From Bacteroidales bacterium (GTDB lineage: Bacteria; Bacteroidota; Bacteroidia; Bacteroidales; UBA932), in the NCBI GenBank assembly GCA_022653675.1, contig JALCST010000009.1, forward strand, positions 41,516 to 105,515: a stretch of 64,000 bases of DNA. The letters are read 5' to 3'. A program made the translations under genes and the position numbers. The notes below the pieces were generated by a model. The model saw only the letters and a program-made list of their open reading frames with translations, made no database searches and had not been told where the DNA came from. Numbering within the stretch: the first letter of the stretch is position 1; the number at the start of each line of letters is the position of its first letter. Shown one piece after another: positions 1 to 9,065 of the stretch.

Positions 1-246
1 GCAGCATCAGTTCGCGGATACATGCCGGGGTGACCTTTAGAGAATGCCCGTCCGAATAAAATATGACATTTTCTACGACGTCTATCCTGAAGATGTCGTC
101 GTAGTGCATATCAACCCGAGGATAGCTTTCGTTTTCCCGAGTTTTTCGAAGTCCGTTACGGTTTTCCTCTGCTCCGGCGTCAGGCAGGACGGCTGGTCGA
201 GGATATCCTTTATTTTTGACTTGATATTATGTTTTTTGTTATTCAA
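1..246 (-). pseudogene. Partial minus-strand ORF at left edge with apparent frame break
   Basis: Reading the minus strand leftwards, bases about 220 to 125 have a coding-like frame with GC-rich third positions (ending in a stretch like TDFEKLGKTKAIL), but that frame meets a stop at 82-84. A second frame is open from before 109 to the window edge (ATG at 109, then MHYDDIFRIDVVENV and so on) and also looks coded. The switch falls near the GGG run around 117-122. This could be a real frameshifted gene, a sequencing error, or a gene that truly starts at 109 behind a leader. The upstream frame has no ATG. I do not recognise the family, and the C-terminus is outside the window. Confidence 0.35.
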
Positions 247-251
247 ATATA
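244..251 (-). promoter_or_regulatory. Putative -7 box for the left-edge ORF
   Basis: On the minus strand this reads TATATTTG, an exact match to the Bacteroidota -7 consensus TAnnTTTG. No good -33 TTTG is seen 19-21 bases upstream. It would start transcription near 238, just before the coding-like region of the left-edge ORF. Confidence 0.35.
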
Positions 252-367
252 TGCATAAAATTTAAAATAGTAAGTGTTTAGTGCGATTTCTTGATTACAC
301 TGATCGGTTCCTTACTTAGGTTGCGCTTGTCAAAAAATCGTATATTTACGGTATAATAATCAAAGAT

Positions 368-703
368 ATGGGTAAATTTTTCGAAGATTCGATAATCGAT
401 TGTATTACGTCGGTAATGATGTATTTGCTGATAGGGTTTCTGATCGTCCGGTCCAAAACGGTTTTGTATGTCATCGGAGCTCTCCTTGTGGTTTGCGTGC
501 TGGCATTGATTGTCAGGGGCGTTATTTTAAGTAAGAAAAAAGCCGTTTGCAGGAAGGGCATAGATGTGCGGTTTGCGGGTTTTATGTTCCTGTTGGCCGT
601 AATCTCTTTTAACCGTTCGCTTTTCTGGCTTGCCGGGGTGGCCATGCTTCTGTCATTGGTCTCGGCTGCGGTTGAAGTTTCCCTTTTCAAAACCAGGGCC
701 TGA
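368..703 (+). CDS. Small hypothetical inner-membrane protein (111 aa)
   Basis: I recognise no family. The protein is strongly hydrophobic with about four predicted membrane helices (roughly residues 12-28, 33-53, 68-84 and 86-104), separated by a short basic loop (SKKKAVCRKG, about residues 55-64). The start ATG at 368 follows an AT-rich stretch with a -7-like element (TATATTTA at 341-348). The opposite strand is also open over most of this interval, but that reading gives a low-complexity, Thr/Asn-rich product with no signal or domain, so the plus strand is preferred. A 27-residue lipopeptide gene follows 31 bases downstream and may be co-transcribed. Confidence 0.55.
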   Translation: MGKFFEDSIIDCITSVMMYLLIGFLIVRSKTVLYVIGALLVVCVLALIVRGVILSKKKAVCRKGIDVRFAGFMFLLAVISFNRSLFWLAGVAMLLSLVSAAVEVSLFKTRA

Positions 704-734
704 ACATTTCCGTAGTCAATTACTCTTGGTTTTT

Positions 735-818
735 ATGAGAAAATCCGTTTTGTATGTGGTAATTGTGATGGTTGCAGCTACTTTGGCGGGCTGCGGTGTG
801 GACTGGCCAAATATGTGA
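735..818 (+). CDS. 27-residue lipoprotein-like micropeptide
   Basis: The ORF runs from ATG at 735 to TGA at 816-818. It encodes a basic start (MRKS), a hydrophobic core and a convincing lipobox (LAGC), so cleavage would leave an eight-residue lipidated peptide, CGVDWPNM. Nearly the whole ORF is an export signal, as in entericidin-like lipopeptides, though no homology to entericidins is claimed. It follows the small membrane protein by 31 bases. A truncated lipoprotein gene is the main alternative, but there is no coding remnant between 819 and 872. Confidence 0.45.
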   Translation: MRKSVLYVVIVMVAATLAGCGVDWPNM

Positions 819-872
819 TTTTGGAATTGAAGGTCAGGTGACTGTCCTCCGGTTGGGCCTCCCGGTTCGGGG

Positions 873-1799
873 TTACCTGTTCATTTTTCGGTAGGCGGTG
901 GGGGACAGGCCGACGTGGCGTTTGAAGAATTTGCTGAAGGTGGCGAGGTCGGGATAGTTCAGCATTTCGGCTATCCGTTGGACGCTTATGTTAGGTTGTC
1001 GTAGCAGGACGATCGCTTCGCTTACGATGGCGTTCGCTATCATGTTCTTTACGGGCAGATTGTAGGATTCCTTTACGACTTTGTTGAGATATTGCCGGGT
1101 CAGGCAGAGTTGGCCGGCATAGAAGGAGACTTCATGTTCCTTTCTGACATATTGCGTCAGCAGGGTCACGAAGTTCCTGCAGATTTCCTCCCTGCGGTTC
1201 GCCTTTTCGTTCCCGGGCTCCAGCCGCCTCTTGCCGTAAATCAGGTTCAGGGTTTCCAGGTATAGTTCCAATGCCGACAAATTGATGATCTGATGCTGAT
1301 AACGGTGTCCTTTGCGCAAGAAGTTGTTTTCCAGCCTACGGAATCCGTCGATCATCAGCCCGAATTCGTCCGGCGACATGGTGTAGCACGATTTTTCGGT
1401 AAATTGCCCTACGTCGTTGGGAAGGTTCAACTGGATCATGGATTTGTTGTCGTCGAGAAACGATTTCTGAAGGGCGATAAGATAGCCGTTGAAATCGGGG
1501 CTCATCTGCATGTCGTAAACGGACATGTGGGGAGGTATTTCGATAAGGTTGTTCTTGCCCGGGGAGCAATGGACCAACCTGAAGTCGATGTTCAGGTTTA
1601 TAGATCCCTTCTCCACGATGATATAGACCAGCAATACCTCGAAAAGCGGTTTTCTGACCCTTCTCTCCGGGAACATGAAATTCTCGGTATCCAAATGGAC
1701 AAAGAGGATACCCTTGTCCCTATGGATCTGCTTGAACAGTTCGCCGAGGTTGTCCTCTGTGTATTTTACCAGCGGGTCTCTTGTCGGTTCCATGGTCAT
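873..1799 (-). CDS. AraC-family transcriptional regulator (308 aa)
   Basis: A one-component regulator, probably of the divergent efflux operon. The N-terminal two thirds is an AraC-type sensing region. The last ~100 residues carry the double helix-turn-helix: the first helix pair around SFYAGQLCLTRQYLNKVVKE and the second around ISVQRIAEMLNYPDLATFSK, followed by the family signature FKRHVGLSPTAYRK. An in-frame upstream ATG at 1850 exists but lies inside the intergenic palindrome and adds a non-conserved hydrophobic extension, so the ATG at 1799 (MTMEPTRD) is chosen; 1793 is also possible. The divergent layout with an RND operon is common for Bacteroidota AraC regulators of efflux. The ligand is unknown. 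Confidence 0.88.
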   Translation of the reverse strand: MTMEPTRDPLVKYTEDNLGELFKQIHRDKGILFVHLDTENFMFPERRVRKPLFEVLLVYIIVEKGSINLNIDFRLVHCSPGKNNLIEIPPHMSVYDMQMSPDFNGYLIALQKSFLDDNKSMIQLNLPNDVGQFTEKSCYTMSPDEFGLMIDGFRRLENNFLRKGHRYQHQIINLSALELYLETLNLIYGKRRLEPGNEKANRREEICRNFVTLLTQYVRKEHEVSFYAGQLCLTRQYLNKVVKESYNLPVKNMIANAIVSEAIVLLRQPNISVQRIAEMLNYPDLATFSKFFKRHVGLSPTAYRKMNR

Positions 1800-1843
1800 G
1801 GAATATTTACGTTTGGAAAGCAAAATAGGCAAAATGTTCCATA

Positions 1844-1884
1844 ATGACAAATTATGTCATCATCGAGACATTTTTCATTCTGTC
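1844..1884. promoter_or_regulatory. Inverted-repeat operator between AraC regulator and RND operon
   Basis: Bases 1844-1860 form a perfect palindrome, ATGACA-AATTA-TGTCAT. A second GACA/TGTC pair follows at 1867-1870 and 1881-1884 with a 10-base spacer. The pairs lie in the 139-base region between the regulator and adaptor genes. They are plausible binding half-sites for the neighbouring AraC protein; this is inference from position and symmetry. Confidence 0.55.
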
Positions 1885-1938
1885 AAATAGAGGAACTTTG
1901 CAGAAATTTATTCAGGTGAACCATTAATGAATTAGAAG

Positions 1939-3060
1939 ATGAGAATCAATCCTTTGATTTTAACTTTAGCGGCGGGCGTCCTGGGAGTCTGTTCCTGCAG
2001 GGGGCCTCAGTCCGCTTCTACGAACGGGGAGAGCTACAGGACCATTAAGGTCCATCTCTCCGACCAGACTCTGCAAACCGGTTATTCAGCCTCCATCGAG
2101 GGGCGGCAGGACATAGATATTTATCCGCAGGTATCCGGAACCCTTACCAAGGTATGCATAAACGAAGGCGAGACCGTAAGGAAAGGCCAGCTGCTGTTCG
2201 TGATAGACCAGGTTCCGTATGAAGCCGAATTGAGAACCGCCCAAGCCAATGTTACGGCCGCCGAGGCCAGTGTGGCTACGGCACAGCTGGCGTATGACAG
2301 CAAACAGGACCTTTACGACCAGAAGATAGTTTCGGAGTACGAACTGAAGACGGCATACAATTCCCTGAGCAGCGCCAAGGCTTCGCTTGCACAGATGCAG
2401 GCGGAGGAGGTCAATGCACGCAACAGCTTGTCTTATACCGAGGTCAGAAGCCCATCCAACGGAGTGGCTGGCACATTGCCTTACAGGCAGGGGACGCTGG
2501 TAAGTTCTTCGCTTTCCCAACCGCTGACGACGATTTCCGACAATTCCGCCATGTACGTATACTTTTCCATGAACGAGAAACAATTGCTTTCGCTCATCAG
2601 GACATACGGATCGCTCGGCAAGTCCCTCGAAAAGATGCCGGACGTCGGCTTGAAGCTTTCCGACGGAAGCTTCTACTCGCAGACGGGACGGATAGAAAGC
2701 ATCAGCGGTGTGGTCGACAAGGAGACGGGATCCGCTTCTTTGAGGGCTGTTTTCCCGAACGGCGACCGTCTGCTGCTCAGCGGGACGTCCGGGACCGTGT
2801 TGATCCCGAGCACGTATAAGGACTGCATAGTCATTCCGCAGGTCGCTACCTACGAAGTGCAGGATCAGGTTTACGTATACAAGGTGGTTGACGGCGTCAC
2901 GAAATCGACGAGGATACAGGTGTCCGAGTCAAGCAACGGAACGGATTATATCGTGACCGACGGGTTGCAGGAAGGAGATGAAATCATAGCGGACGGTGCC
3001 GGGTTGCTACGCGACGGCATGCACGTAAAGAGTATGCCTGCAGCAGGAAACGGCAAATAG
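1939..3060 (+). CDS. RND efflux periplasmic adaptor, lipoprotein (373 aa)
   Basis: Membrane fusion protein linking an RND pump to an outer-membrane channel. The signal ends in Cys residues (GVCSC, lipobox VCSC), so the protein is probably anchored in the inner membrane. The order of parts fits the AcrA/HlyD family: a barrel-sandwich half (VSGTLTKVCINEGETVRKGQ, about residues 67-86), a helical hairpin rich in Ala and Gln (about 95-165), the second sandwich half (TEVRSPSNGVAGT), then the beta-barrel and membrane-proximal domains. Length is normal. It is first in an operon, 15 bases before the permease, and lies divergent from the AraC regulator, which probably controls it. Confidence 0.93.
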   Translation: MRINPLILTLAAGVLGVCSCRGPQSASTNGESYRTIKVHLSDQTLQTGYSASIEGRQDIDIYPQVSGTLTKVCINEGETVRKGQLLFVIDQVPYEAELRTAQANVTAAEASVATAQLAYDSKQDLYDQKIVSEYELKTAYNSLSSAKASLAQMQAEEVNARNSLSYTEVRSPSNGVAGTLPYRQGTLVSSSLSQPLTTISDNSAMYVYFSMNEKQLLSLIRTYGSLGKSLEKMPDVGLKLSDGSFYSQTGRIESISGVVDKETGSASLRAVFPNGDRLLLSGTSGTVLIPSTYKDCIVIPQVATYEVQDQVYVYKVVDGVTKSTRIQVSESSNGTDYIVTDGLQEGDEIIADGAGLLRDGMHVKSMPAAGNGK

Positions 3061-3075
3061 GAGAAAAGTCCCATC

Positions 3076-6000
3076 ATGAGAGAAAATCCATTCATCAAAA
3101 GGCCGGTATTCGCCATTTGCATTTCAATCGCCATCGTCTTTCTGGGTTATCTGGGTCTGCGCTCGCTTCCGGTTGAGAAATACCCGAACATAGCCCCGCC
3201 TACGGTCCACGTATCGGCGACCTATTCGGGGGCAAGCCCTTCCACCGTACAGAAAGCGGTCACCATTCCTTTGGAGGAGGGTATAAACGGGGTCGAGAAC
3301 ATGACCTACATGGAATCCACCTCTTCCGCAGGAAGCGCGTCCATCGAGATCTATTTCAAGCAAGGGACCGATCCCGACCAGGCTGCCGTCAACGTGCAGA
3401 ACAAGGTCAGTTCAGTGCAGGGCCAGTTGCCGAGCGAGGTTACCAAGGTCGGCGTCACGACCAGGAAGAGGCAGATAAGCACCCTGGCGATCATAGGCAT
3501 ATACAGTCCCGACGACACCTACGACGAGAAATTCCTGGCCAACTATGCCGAAATAAACATCATACCTCAGATACAGCGCATACAGGGAGTCGGCGAGGTC
3601 AATTGCATGGGCTCCCCTTACAGCATGCGCATATGGCTCGACCCGCTCAAGATGGCCCAGTACAATCTGGAACCGTCAGATATAAGCAATGTCCTTGCAC
3701 AGCAGAACCTTGAATCGCCTACCGGAAAATTCGGCGAGAACAGCGACAATTCGTTCGAGTACGTCATGGAATACAGGGGGCGCTACGACAAGCCCGAAGA
3801 GTTCGGGAACCTGGTCATCCGGGCCGAAAAGAACGGTGAGATTTTGAGGTTGAAGGATGTGGCCAAGATCGAGCTGGGCATACAGTCTTATACCTATACC
3901 GGCGACATGTGCGGACATCCGGGCGTCACCATAATGATAAACCAGACCGCCGGGTCGAACGCGACCGAGATAAACAACGAGATAGAAAGGCTGATGAAGC
4001 AGATGCACGGCAACTTCCCGACAGGGGTCGACTACATATATCTGCAGAATACCAACGATTTCCTTTATGCTTCGATCAGGAAGGTCCTCGAAACCATGAT
4101 AGAAGCCATTTTGCTTGTAATGCTGGTGGTTTTCTTCTTCCTTCAGGATTACAAGCTGACCCTGATCCCGGCGCTGTCGCTGATAGTATCCCTGATAGGG
4201 ACTTTCGCTGCAATGGTATTGCTGAAATTTACGATCAACCTGCTCACGTTGTTCGCCCTGATCCTTGTAATAGGTACGGTGGTCGACGATGCGATAGTGG
4301 TTGTGGAGGCCGTGCAGGCCAAGATAGACGGAGGGGAGAAGTCGCCTGTCAAGGCTACCAATGCGGCCATGCACGACATAACGGCCGCCATAGTGACCTG
4401 TACGCTTGTCTTTATCGTCGTATTCATACCGGTCTCGTTTACGGGCGGCACCGCAGGGACGTTCTACAAGGAATTCGGCCTTACCATGGCCGTGGCGGTG
4501 GGCATATCGCTGATAAACGCCCTTACGCTCTCTCCGGCTCTCTGTGCATTGCTGTTGAAACCGGGCGAGAAGCAGGGACGCTTCACCTCGGTGGTCCGTA
4601 AGGCGTACAACGCTTCCTATGGCGCGTTGTTCAAGAAATATTCTTCAGGGGTGAGCTGGATGTTGAAGCACAAGGGCGTGGCATGGGTTGCCATCGTCTG
4701 TGCCATATGTCTTTCCGTAGTGTTGATGAAAACGACGTCGACCGGGTTGGTCCCTGACGAAGACACTGGAACCCTGTTCGTCTCGGTACAGACTTCGCCG
4801 GGCAACTCGTTGACATATACGAAGCAGGTCATGGACAAGGTGGAGAACATCCTTAAGACCTATCCGGAGATCAAGGCCTATTCCAAGACCGTAGGCTTCA
4901 GCATGGGGGCCGGGGCCGGTTCTTCCAGCGGCATGGTAATCATCCAGCTGAAGAACTGGAGCGAGCGCAAGGGAAGGAAGCACAGTTCGACCGCCATCAT
5001 GGAGAGGATGAACCGCGACATGAAGAAGGTCCAGGAAGCCAGGGTCTTCGTCATGGCGCCGAGCATGATAGAGGGATACGGGCAGGGCAACGCCGTGGAG
5101 CTTTTCCTGCAGGACAAGAAAGGCGGCGACATCCACGATTTCTACGACGTGTCGCAATCCTTCTTCGCCGCCCTGAACAAGCGTCCCGAAGTGATGTCCG
5201 CATTCAGCCAGTTCGCCATCAACTATCCTCAGTACGAAGTTTCCGTGGACGCGGCCAAATGCCTCCGTGCCGGAATCTCGCCGAGCGATGTGCTTGACGT
5301 TATATCGGGTTACTACGGCAGCATTTATGCTTCGAACTTCACCCGTTTCTCAAAGGTTTACCGGGTCATCATACAGGCCGACCCGAAGTACAGGACCGAT
5401 GAGAATTCCTTGAACAACATATTCATCCGCAACGGGGACAAGATGGCTCCCGTAAGCCAGTTCGTCACTTTGAAAAAAACCTACGGGCCAGCCAGTCTGA
5501 GCCGTTTCAACATGTTCAACAGCATTTCGTGCAATGTCACCATCGCGGACGGGTACAGCTCCGGAGACGTGATCAAGGCAATAAGGGAGGTATCGAAGAA
5601 ATACCTGCCCGAAGGCTACGGCTACGAATTCGGCAGCATATCCAGGGAAGAGAGCAAGACGAACAATACCGTTTTCATCCTGCTGATATGCATAATTCTG
5701 GTCTATCTCGTACTTTCGTCGCTTTACGAAAGCTTCCTGATACCGCTGGTAGTGATACTTGCGGTTCCTTTCGGCGTGCTGGGATGTTTCACCTTCGCAA
5801 AGATATTCGGAATCGAAAACAACATTTACCTGCAAACCGGAATGATAATGGTCATCGGATTGCTGTCGAAGACCGCCATCCTAATCACGGAATATGCCGT
5901 TACGTGGCGCAGGCAGGGAATGCCTATCGAAAAAGCGGCTTTTTCCGCCGCACAGGTCCGCCTGCGTCCTATCCTCATGACGGTGCTCACGTTGCTGTTC

Positions 6001-6189
6001 GGAATGCTCCCGCTTCTTTATGCTTCGGGAGCCGGAGCCAACGGTAACCACGCCCTCGGCGCGAGCGTCGTCGGCGGAATGCTGATCGGGACACTTGCCC
6101 TGTTGTTCGTAGTTCCTGCACTGTTCGTGGTATTCGAGAGAATCCAGGAAAAAATAAAACCAATCAAATTCCAGAATGATGAGAATTAG
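3076..6189 (+). CDS. RND multidrug efflux permease, AcrB/MexB-type HAE1 (1037 aa)
   Basis: Proton-driven inner-membrane pump that exports hydrophobic and amphiphilic compounds. Start and length match the HAE1 family (MRENPFIKRPVFA). Proton-relay residues are present: the adjacent Asp pair D404/D405 in TM4 (GTVVDDAIVVVEAV) and a Lys at about 932 in TM10 (GLLSKTAILITEY). Two large periplasmic loops lie between TM1-2 and TM7-8. It is followed, with a 14-base overlap, by the outer-membrane factor, so the operon encodes a full tripartite pump. The substrate cannot be told from sequence. Confidence 0.95.
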   Translation: MRENPFIKRPVFAICISIAIVFLGYLGLRSLPVEKYPNIAPPTVHVSATYSGASPSTVQKAVTIPLEEGINGVENMTYMESTSSAGSASIEIYFKQGTDPDQAAVNVQNKVSSVQGQLPSEVTKVGVTTRKRQISTLAIIGIYSPDDTYDEKFLANYAEINIIPQIQRIQGVGEVNCMGSPYSMRIWLDPLKMAQYNLEPSDISNVLAQQNLESPTGKFGENSDNSFEYVMEYRGRYDKPEEFGNLVIRAEKNGEILRLKDVAKIELGIQSYTYTGDMCGHPGVTIMINQTAGSNATEINNEIERLMKQMHGNFPTGVDYIYLQNTNDFLYASIRKVLETMIEAILLVMLVVFFFLQDYKLTLIPALSLIVSLIGTFAAMVLLKFTINLLTLFALILVIGTVVDDAIVVVEAVQAKIDGGEKSPVKATNAAMHDITAAIVTCTLVFIVVFIPVSFTGGTAGTFYKEFGLTMAVAVGISLINALTLSPALCALLLKPGEKQGRFTSVVRKAYNASYGALFKKYSSGVSWMLKHKGVAWVAIVCAICLSVVLMKTTSTGLVPDEDTGTLFVSVQTSPGNSLTYTKQVMDKVENILKTYPEIKAYSKTVGFSMGAGAGSSSGMVIIQLKNWSERKGRKHSSTAIMERMNRDMKKVQEARVFVMAPSMIEGYGQGNAVELFLQDKKGGDIHDFYDVSQSFFAALNKRPEVMSAFSQFAINYPQYEVSVDAAKCLRAGISPSDVLDVISGYYGSIYASNFTRFSKVYRVIIQADPKYRTDENSLNNIFIRNGDKMAPVSQFVTLKKTYGPASLSRFNMFNSISCNVTIADGYSSGDVIKAIREVSKKYLPEGYGYEFGSISREESKTNNTVFILLICIILVYLVLSSLYESFLIPLVVILAVPFGVLGCFTFAKIFGIENNIYLQTGMIMVIGLLSKTAILITEYAVTWRRQGMPIEKAAFSAAQVRLRPILMTVLTLLFGMLPLLYASGAGANGNHALGASVVGGMLIGTLALLFVVPALFVVFERIQEKIKPIKFQNDEN

Positions 6190-7501
6190 CGATTTAAAAT
6201 ACATGGTTTTTATACTGCCGTTAATGGCGGTTTCCGGTTGCGGCATCTACGGATGCTACGTGAGGCCGGCAGTGCCCGAGGCTGAAACCGCCTACGGGGA
6301 CATAGCGACGGAAGATACCGCCAGCCTGGCTATGATGGACTGGCGGGCTTTCTTCCCCGACGCAAAACTGCAGGCCCTTATCGACACCGCCCTGGCGAGG
6401 AATACGGACCTCGCCAACGCAAAACTCGAAGTAGACGAGGCCGAAGCCTCCCTCAAGGCGGCCAAGCTGGCATTCCTGCCTTCCGCCTCGTTCGACCCTT
6501 CCGCCACCTATAACGGCAGCTTCAGCAGCGAACTGCCAGCCAAGGCGAGCTGGCAGATAGATTTGTTCGGAAGCCTGCGCAATGCCAAGCGCCGGAAGCA
6601 GGCGTTGCTCGAGCAAAGCGAAGCTTACAGGCAGGCCGTGCAGTCGGAACTGGTCTCCACCGTCGCCGCGGATTACTATTCGTTGCTTGCGCTCGATGCA
6701 CAGTTGAAGATATACGAGGAGACGGAAGCCAATTGGAAGCAAAACGTGGAGACCATGCGTGCCCTCATGGATGCCGGCGAGTACACTGCGGCGTCGTTGT
6801 ACCAGACGGAGGCGGACTATTACGGAGTATGCAATTCCGTAATAGACATTCGCCAGCAGATCAAGCAATTGGAAAACACCCTTTGCCGGCTGTTGAAACA
6901 GACTCCCCGTTCCATCGCGAGAGGGACCATCGGGGAGTGGCGGTCGCCCGAATTGTTGGATGTCGGGCTTCCGGTGAGGTTGCTTTCGTGCAGGCCGGAC
7001 GTGCGGGAAGCGGAAAACGGTCTGGCTGCGGCTTTCTATTCCAAACAGAATGCGCGGTCGGCTTTCTATCCTTCCATAACCATTTCAGGAACGTTGAATT
7101 TCGGCGAGGAACTCTCATCCGTGATCGGCAGCCTCGTCCAGCCCCTGTTCCAACAGGGAACGCTTTCCGCCAACCTCAAAATAGCGGAAGCCCAGCGGAA
7201 AGCGGCCGGGAACACCTTCACGCAAACCGTAATAGATGCGGGAACGGAGGTGAACGATGCTTTCGTCTCCGTAAAGGCGGCGAGGGAGAAGGCATCTTAC
7301 CTCGAAAAACAGGTCGACGTATTGAAGCTGGCGGTAAGCAGTACCGAACAGCTCATGATGCATGGTTCCACCACCTATCTCGAAGTGCTTACGGCGGAGG
7401 AGACCCTCCTGACGGCGCAAATCAACGACGTAACAAACAAGCTCGCCGAAATCAGCGGCACCATTTCGCTTTACCAGGCCCTGGGCGGGGGAGCTAATTG
7501 A
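6176..7501 (+). CDS. Outer-membrane efflux factor, TolC/NodT family lipoprotein (441 aa)
   Basis: Outer-membrane channel partner of the RND pump. The signal ends in VSGC (Cys22), giving a lipidated protein as in OprM/NodT members. Two repeated OEP halves are visible, each with long Ala/Glu-rich helices (for example TDLANAKLEVDEAEASLKAA and the C-terminal YLEVLTAEETLLTAQ). The start ATG at 6176 sits inside the permease 3' end (14-base overlap), which supports translational coupling. The 3' end overlaps the convergent DUF3857 gene by 8 bases, with no terminator space between them. Confidence 0.93.
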   Translation: MMRISDLKYMVFILPLMAVSGCGIYGCYVRPAVPEAETAYGDIATEDTASLAMMDWRAFFPDAKLQALIDTALARNTDLANAKLEVDEAEASLKAAKLAFLPSASFDPSATYNGSFSSELPAKASWQIDLFGSLRNAKRRKQALLEQSEAYRQAVQSELVSTVAADYYSLLALDAQLKIYEETEANWKQNVETMRALMDAGEYTAASLYQTEADYYGVCNSVIDIRQQIKQLENTLCRLLKQTPRSIARGTIGEWRSPELLDVGLPVRLLSCRPDVREAENGLAAAFYSKQNARSAFYPSITISGTLNFGEELSSVIGSLVQPLFQQGTLSANLKIAEAQRKAAGNTFTQTVIDAGTEVNDAFVSVKAAREKASYLEKQVDVLKLAVSSTEQLMMHGSTTYLEVLTAEETLLTAQINDVTNKLAEISGTISLYQALGGGAN

Positions 7502-9059
7502 ACATCTGGTACCACTCGGCTACGAGCGCATGGAAATCGGGGAATTCTTCCGGTGTGATGATCTGTTTGTCGATATGCAGCGAACGTGTCACGCGGAAGC
7601 CTTCGCCGGTGGTTATGATGCGTTGGGAAACCGAACCCACCCCGTTTACGATGTCTATTGGCGAAGTGCTGAAGGTTACCGGCATCTTTGGGAATTTTAC
7701 CGTGATTTCGTATTCGTACGATTCGTCTACGGACCGGTACGGAAGCAGAAGGGAACCGGTACGGGTCACAGGCATGTGGGCGTAGCCGTTGTGTTTCGCA
7801 AGCCCCTTGTCGGAACCCGGAAGAACGACTATCGGCGTCCCGGCGGTCTTGACCAGTTTCCCGGCACCGAGTCCTTCACATAAAACGGAATCCCTGGTGA
7901 CGGTCACGGTCACCTTGAACGAAAGCCTGACCGGGGCTGCGGCTTTTTCGAAACCGCTCCCGGAAAGGCATACGGCGGGTTCCAACCGGCAACCCTCTGG
8001 CTGTCCTGCGAAAATGTGGTCTATGGCTCCAAGGGTCAATACGTCGCAGTCGGCTGCATTGAACCCGAACGATGCCCCGACTGTGCCCGGAATGCCGCGC
8101 AGGGTCATCATGACGTTCTCGAGGTTAGCGCGTTCGAATTCGGTGGCTATCGCCGATTGGCGGACATCTTCGGCGGAACGGCATCTGAAGGCGGCGGCGG
8201 AAAGGGGAAGAGGGAGGTATGCTATGTTGTCGCCGCAATAATCGCGGATTTCCGAAGCGGTCCCGAGCTTGCCTGGAACGGAGCCGGCGAAGACTGTGCT
8301 GTCTCCGGGGGATACCACCTGGAGCTGTGAAGCGAGATATCCGGTGAGGGCAGCATTGCTTTCCCAGGTGCAGGCCGAGATGAAGGGAATGTCCCCGCAC
8401 AGTATGGAAGTGCCGGGGTCCTTCGAGGAAGCCGGGACGTCGGCCATGGTGAACTTGACGGTCTTTACGTCGCCGTCGGTGACGTCGGATACCCCGTAGT
8501 CGATACCGGCGTCATGGAGTTTGTAGCGCAGTTTCCTTCCGGACGGGACATTGAATGTGATGTTCATGGCGTCCACGGGCGACGACTGCTGGATGACCTG
8601 GAATACATCCAGTTCCGGCAGGTAATCCGGAGAGGATTCCACGGTATAGTCCAAATAGATGGTACATCCCAGCTCCAGTCCGGCATGAACTACGCATACG
8701 GTGCGTATATTGTTGTAGAATGCGGATTTGGCCGCTTCTCCGGGCAGGAACCCGACAATCGAGTTCTCAGGTGCGTCAATGCGCGTGCCGTCGCCTTGCA
8801 CCACATAGGCCGAATTGATTACGACCTTCTGGTAAGCGGGGTTGTACATGATCCGAGTCTCCCCGTAGGTCCTGTTCATGGCGGTATGCGTGAAGATCTT
8901 GAGTGCAAATGACGTACGGGCGGACTGGCTGCCGTCGGCGTCGAGCGTGTAAGTGGTGTTGCGGTACAGGTACTCCGCTTCGTTCTTGTTTGTGTTCTTG
9001 GCGGATGCTGAGGTTAATGCAATGCCCAGCGCAAGTATGGCGATTAAAATTCTTTTCAT
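7494..9059 (-). CDS. DUF3857 protein lacking a transglutaminase triad (521 aa)
   Basis: Exported protein (signal about residues 1-20, ending SASAK) with the DUF3857 N-terminal domain typical of Bacteroidota. It follows a longer DUF3857/transglutaminase paralogue by 6 bases and is probably co-transcribed with it. In the stretch that corresponds to the paralogue's catalytic core, the Cys-His-Asp residues are missing; the sequence there reads like ATEFERANLENVMMTLRG and AIDHIFAGQPEGC. It therefore looks like a catalytically dead relative, perhaps a structural or inhibitory partner. Function is unknown. Its stop overlaps the end of the efflux outer-membrane gene by 8 bases. Confidence 0.75.
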   Translation of the reverse strand: MKRILIAILALGIALTSASAKNTNKNEAEYLYRNTTYTLDADGSQSARTSFALKIFTHTAMNRTYGETRIMYNPAYQKVVINSAYVVQGDGTRIDAPENSIVGFLPGEAAKSAFYNNIRTVCVVHAGLELGCTIYLDYTVESSPDYLPELDVFQVIQQSSPVDAMNITFNVPSGRKLRYKLHDAGIDYGVSDVTDGDVKTVKFTMADVPASSKDPGTSILCGDIPFISACTWESNAALTGYLASQLQVVSPGDSTVFAGSVPGKLGTASEIRDYCGDNIAYLPLPLSAAAFRCRSAEDVRQSAIATEFERANLENVMMTLRGIPGTVGASFGFNAADCDVLTLGAIDHIFAGQPEGCRLEPAVCLSGSGFEKAAAPVRLSFKVTVTVTRDSVLCEGLGAGKLVKTAGTPIVVLPGSDKGLAKHNGYAHMPVTRTGSLLLPYRSVDESYEYEITVKFPKMPVTFSTSPIDIVNGVGSVSQRIITTGEGFRVTRSLHIDKQIITPEEFPDFHALVAEWYQMFN

Positions 9060-9065
9060 TTCGGG

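Noticed and set aside
346..690. 114-codon minus-strand frame over the small membrane protein
   Set aside because: The plus-strand reading gives clear membrane helices; the minus one is Thr/Asn-rich with no features.
2466..2482. TGGCACATTGCC in the adaptor gene as another sigma-54 site
   Set aside because: The GG-to-GC spacing is too short and it lies inside a coding region.
3676..4374. Long open frames antisense to, and out of frame with, the RND permease
   Set aside because: They mirror the GC-rich codon pattern of the permease and encode low-complexity Arg/His-rich peptides.
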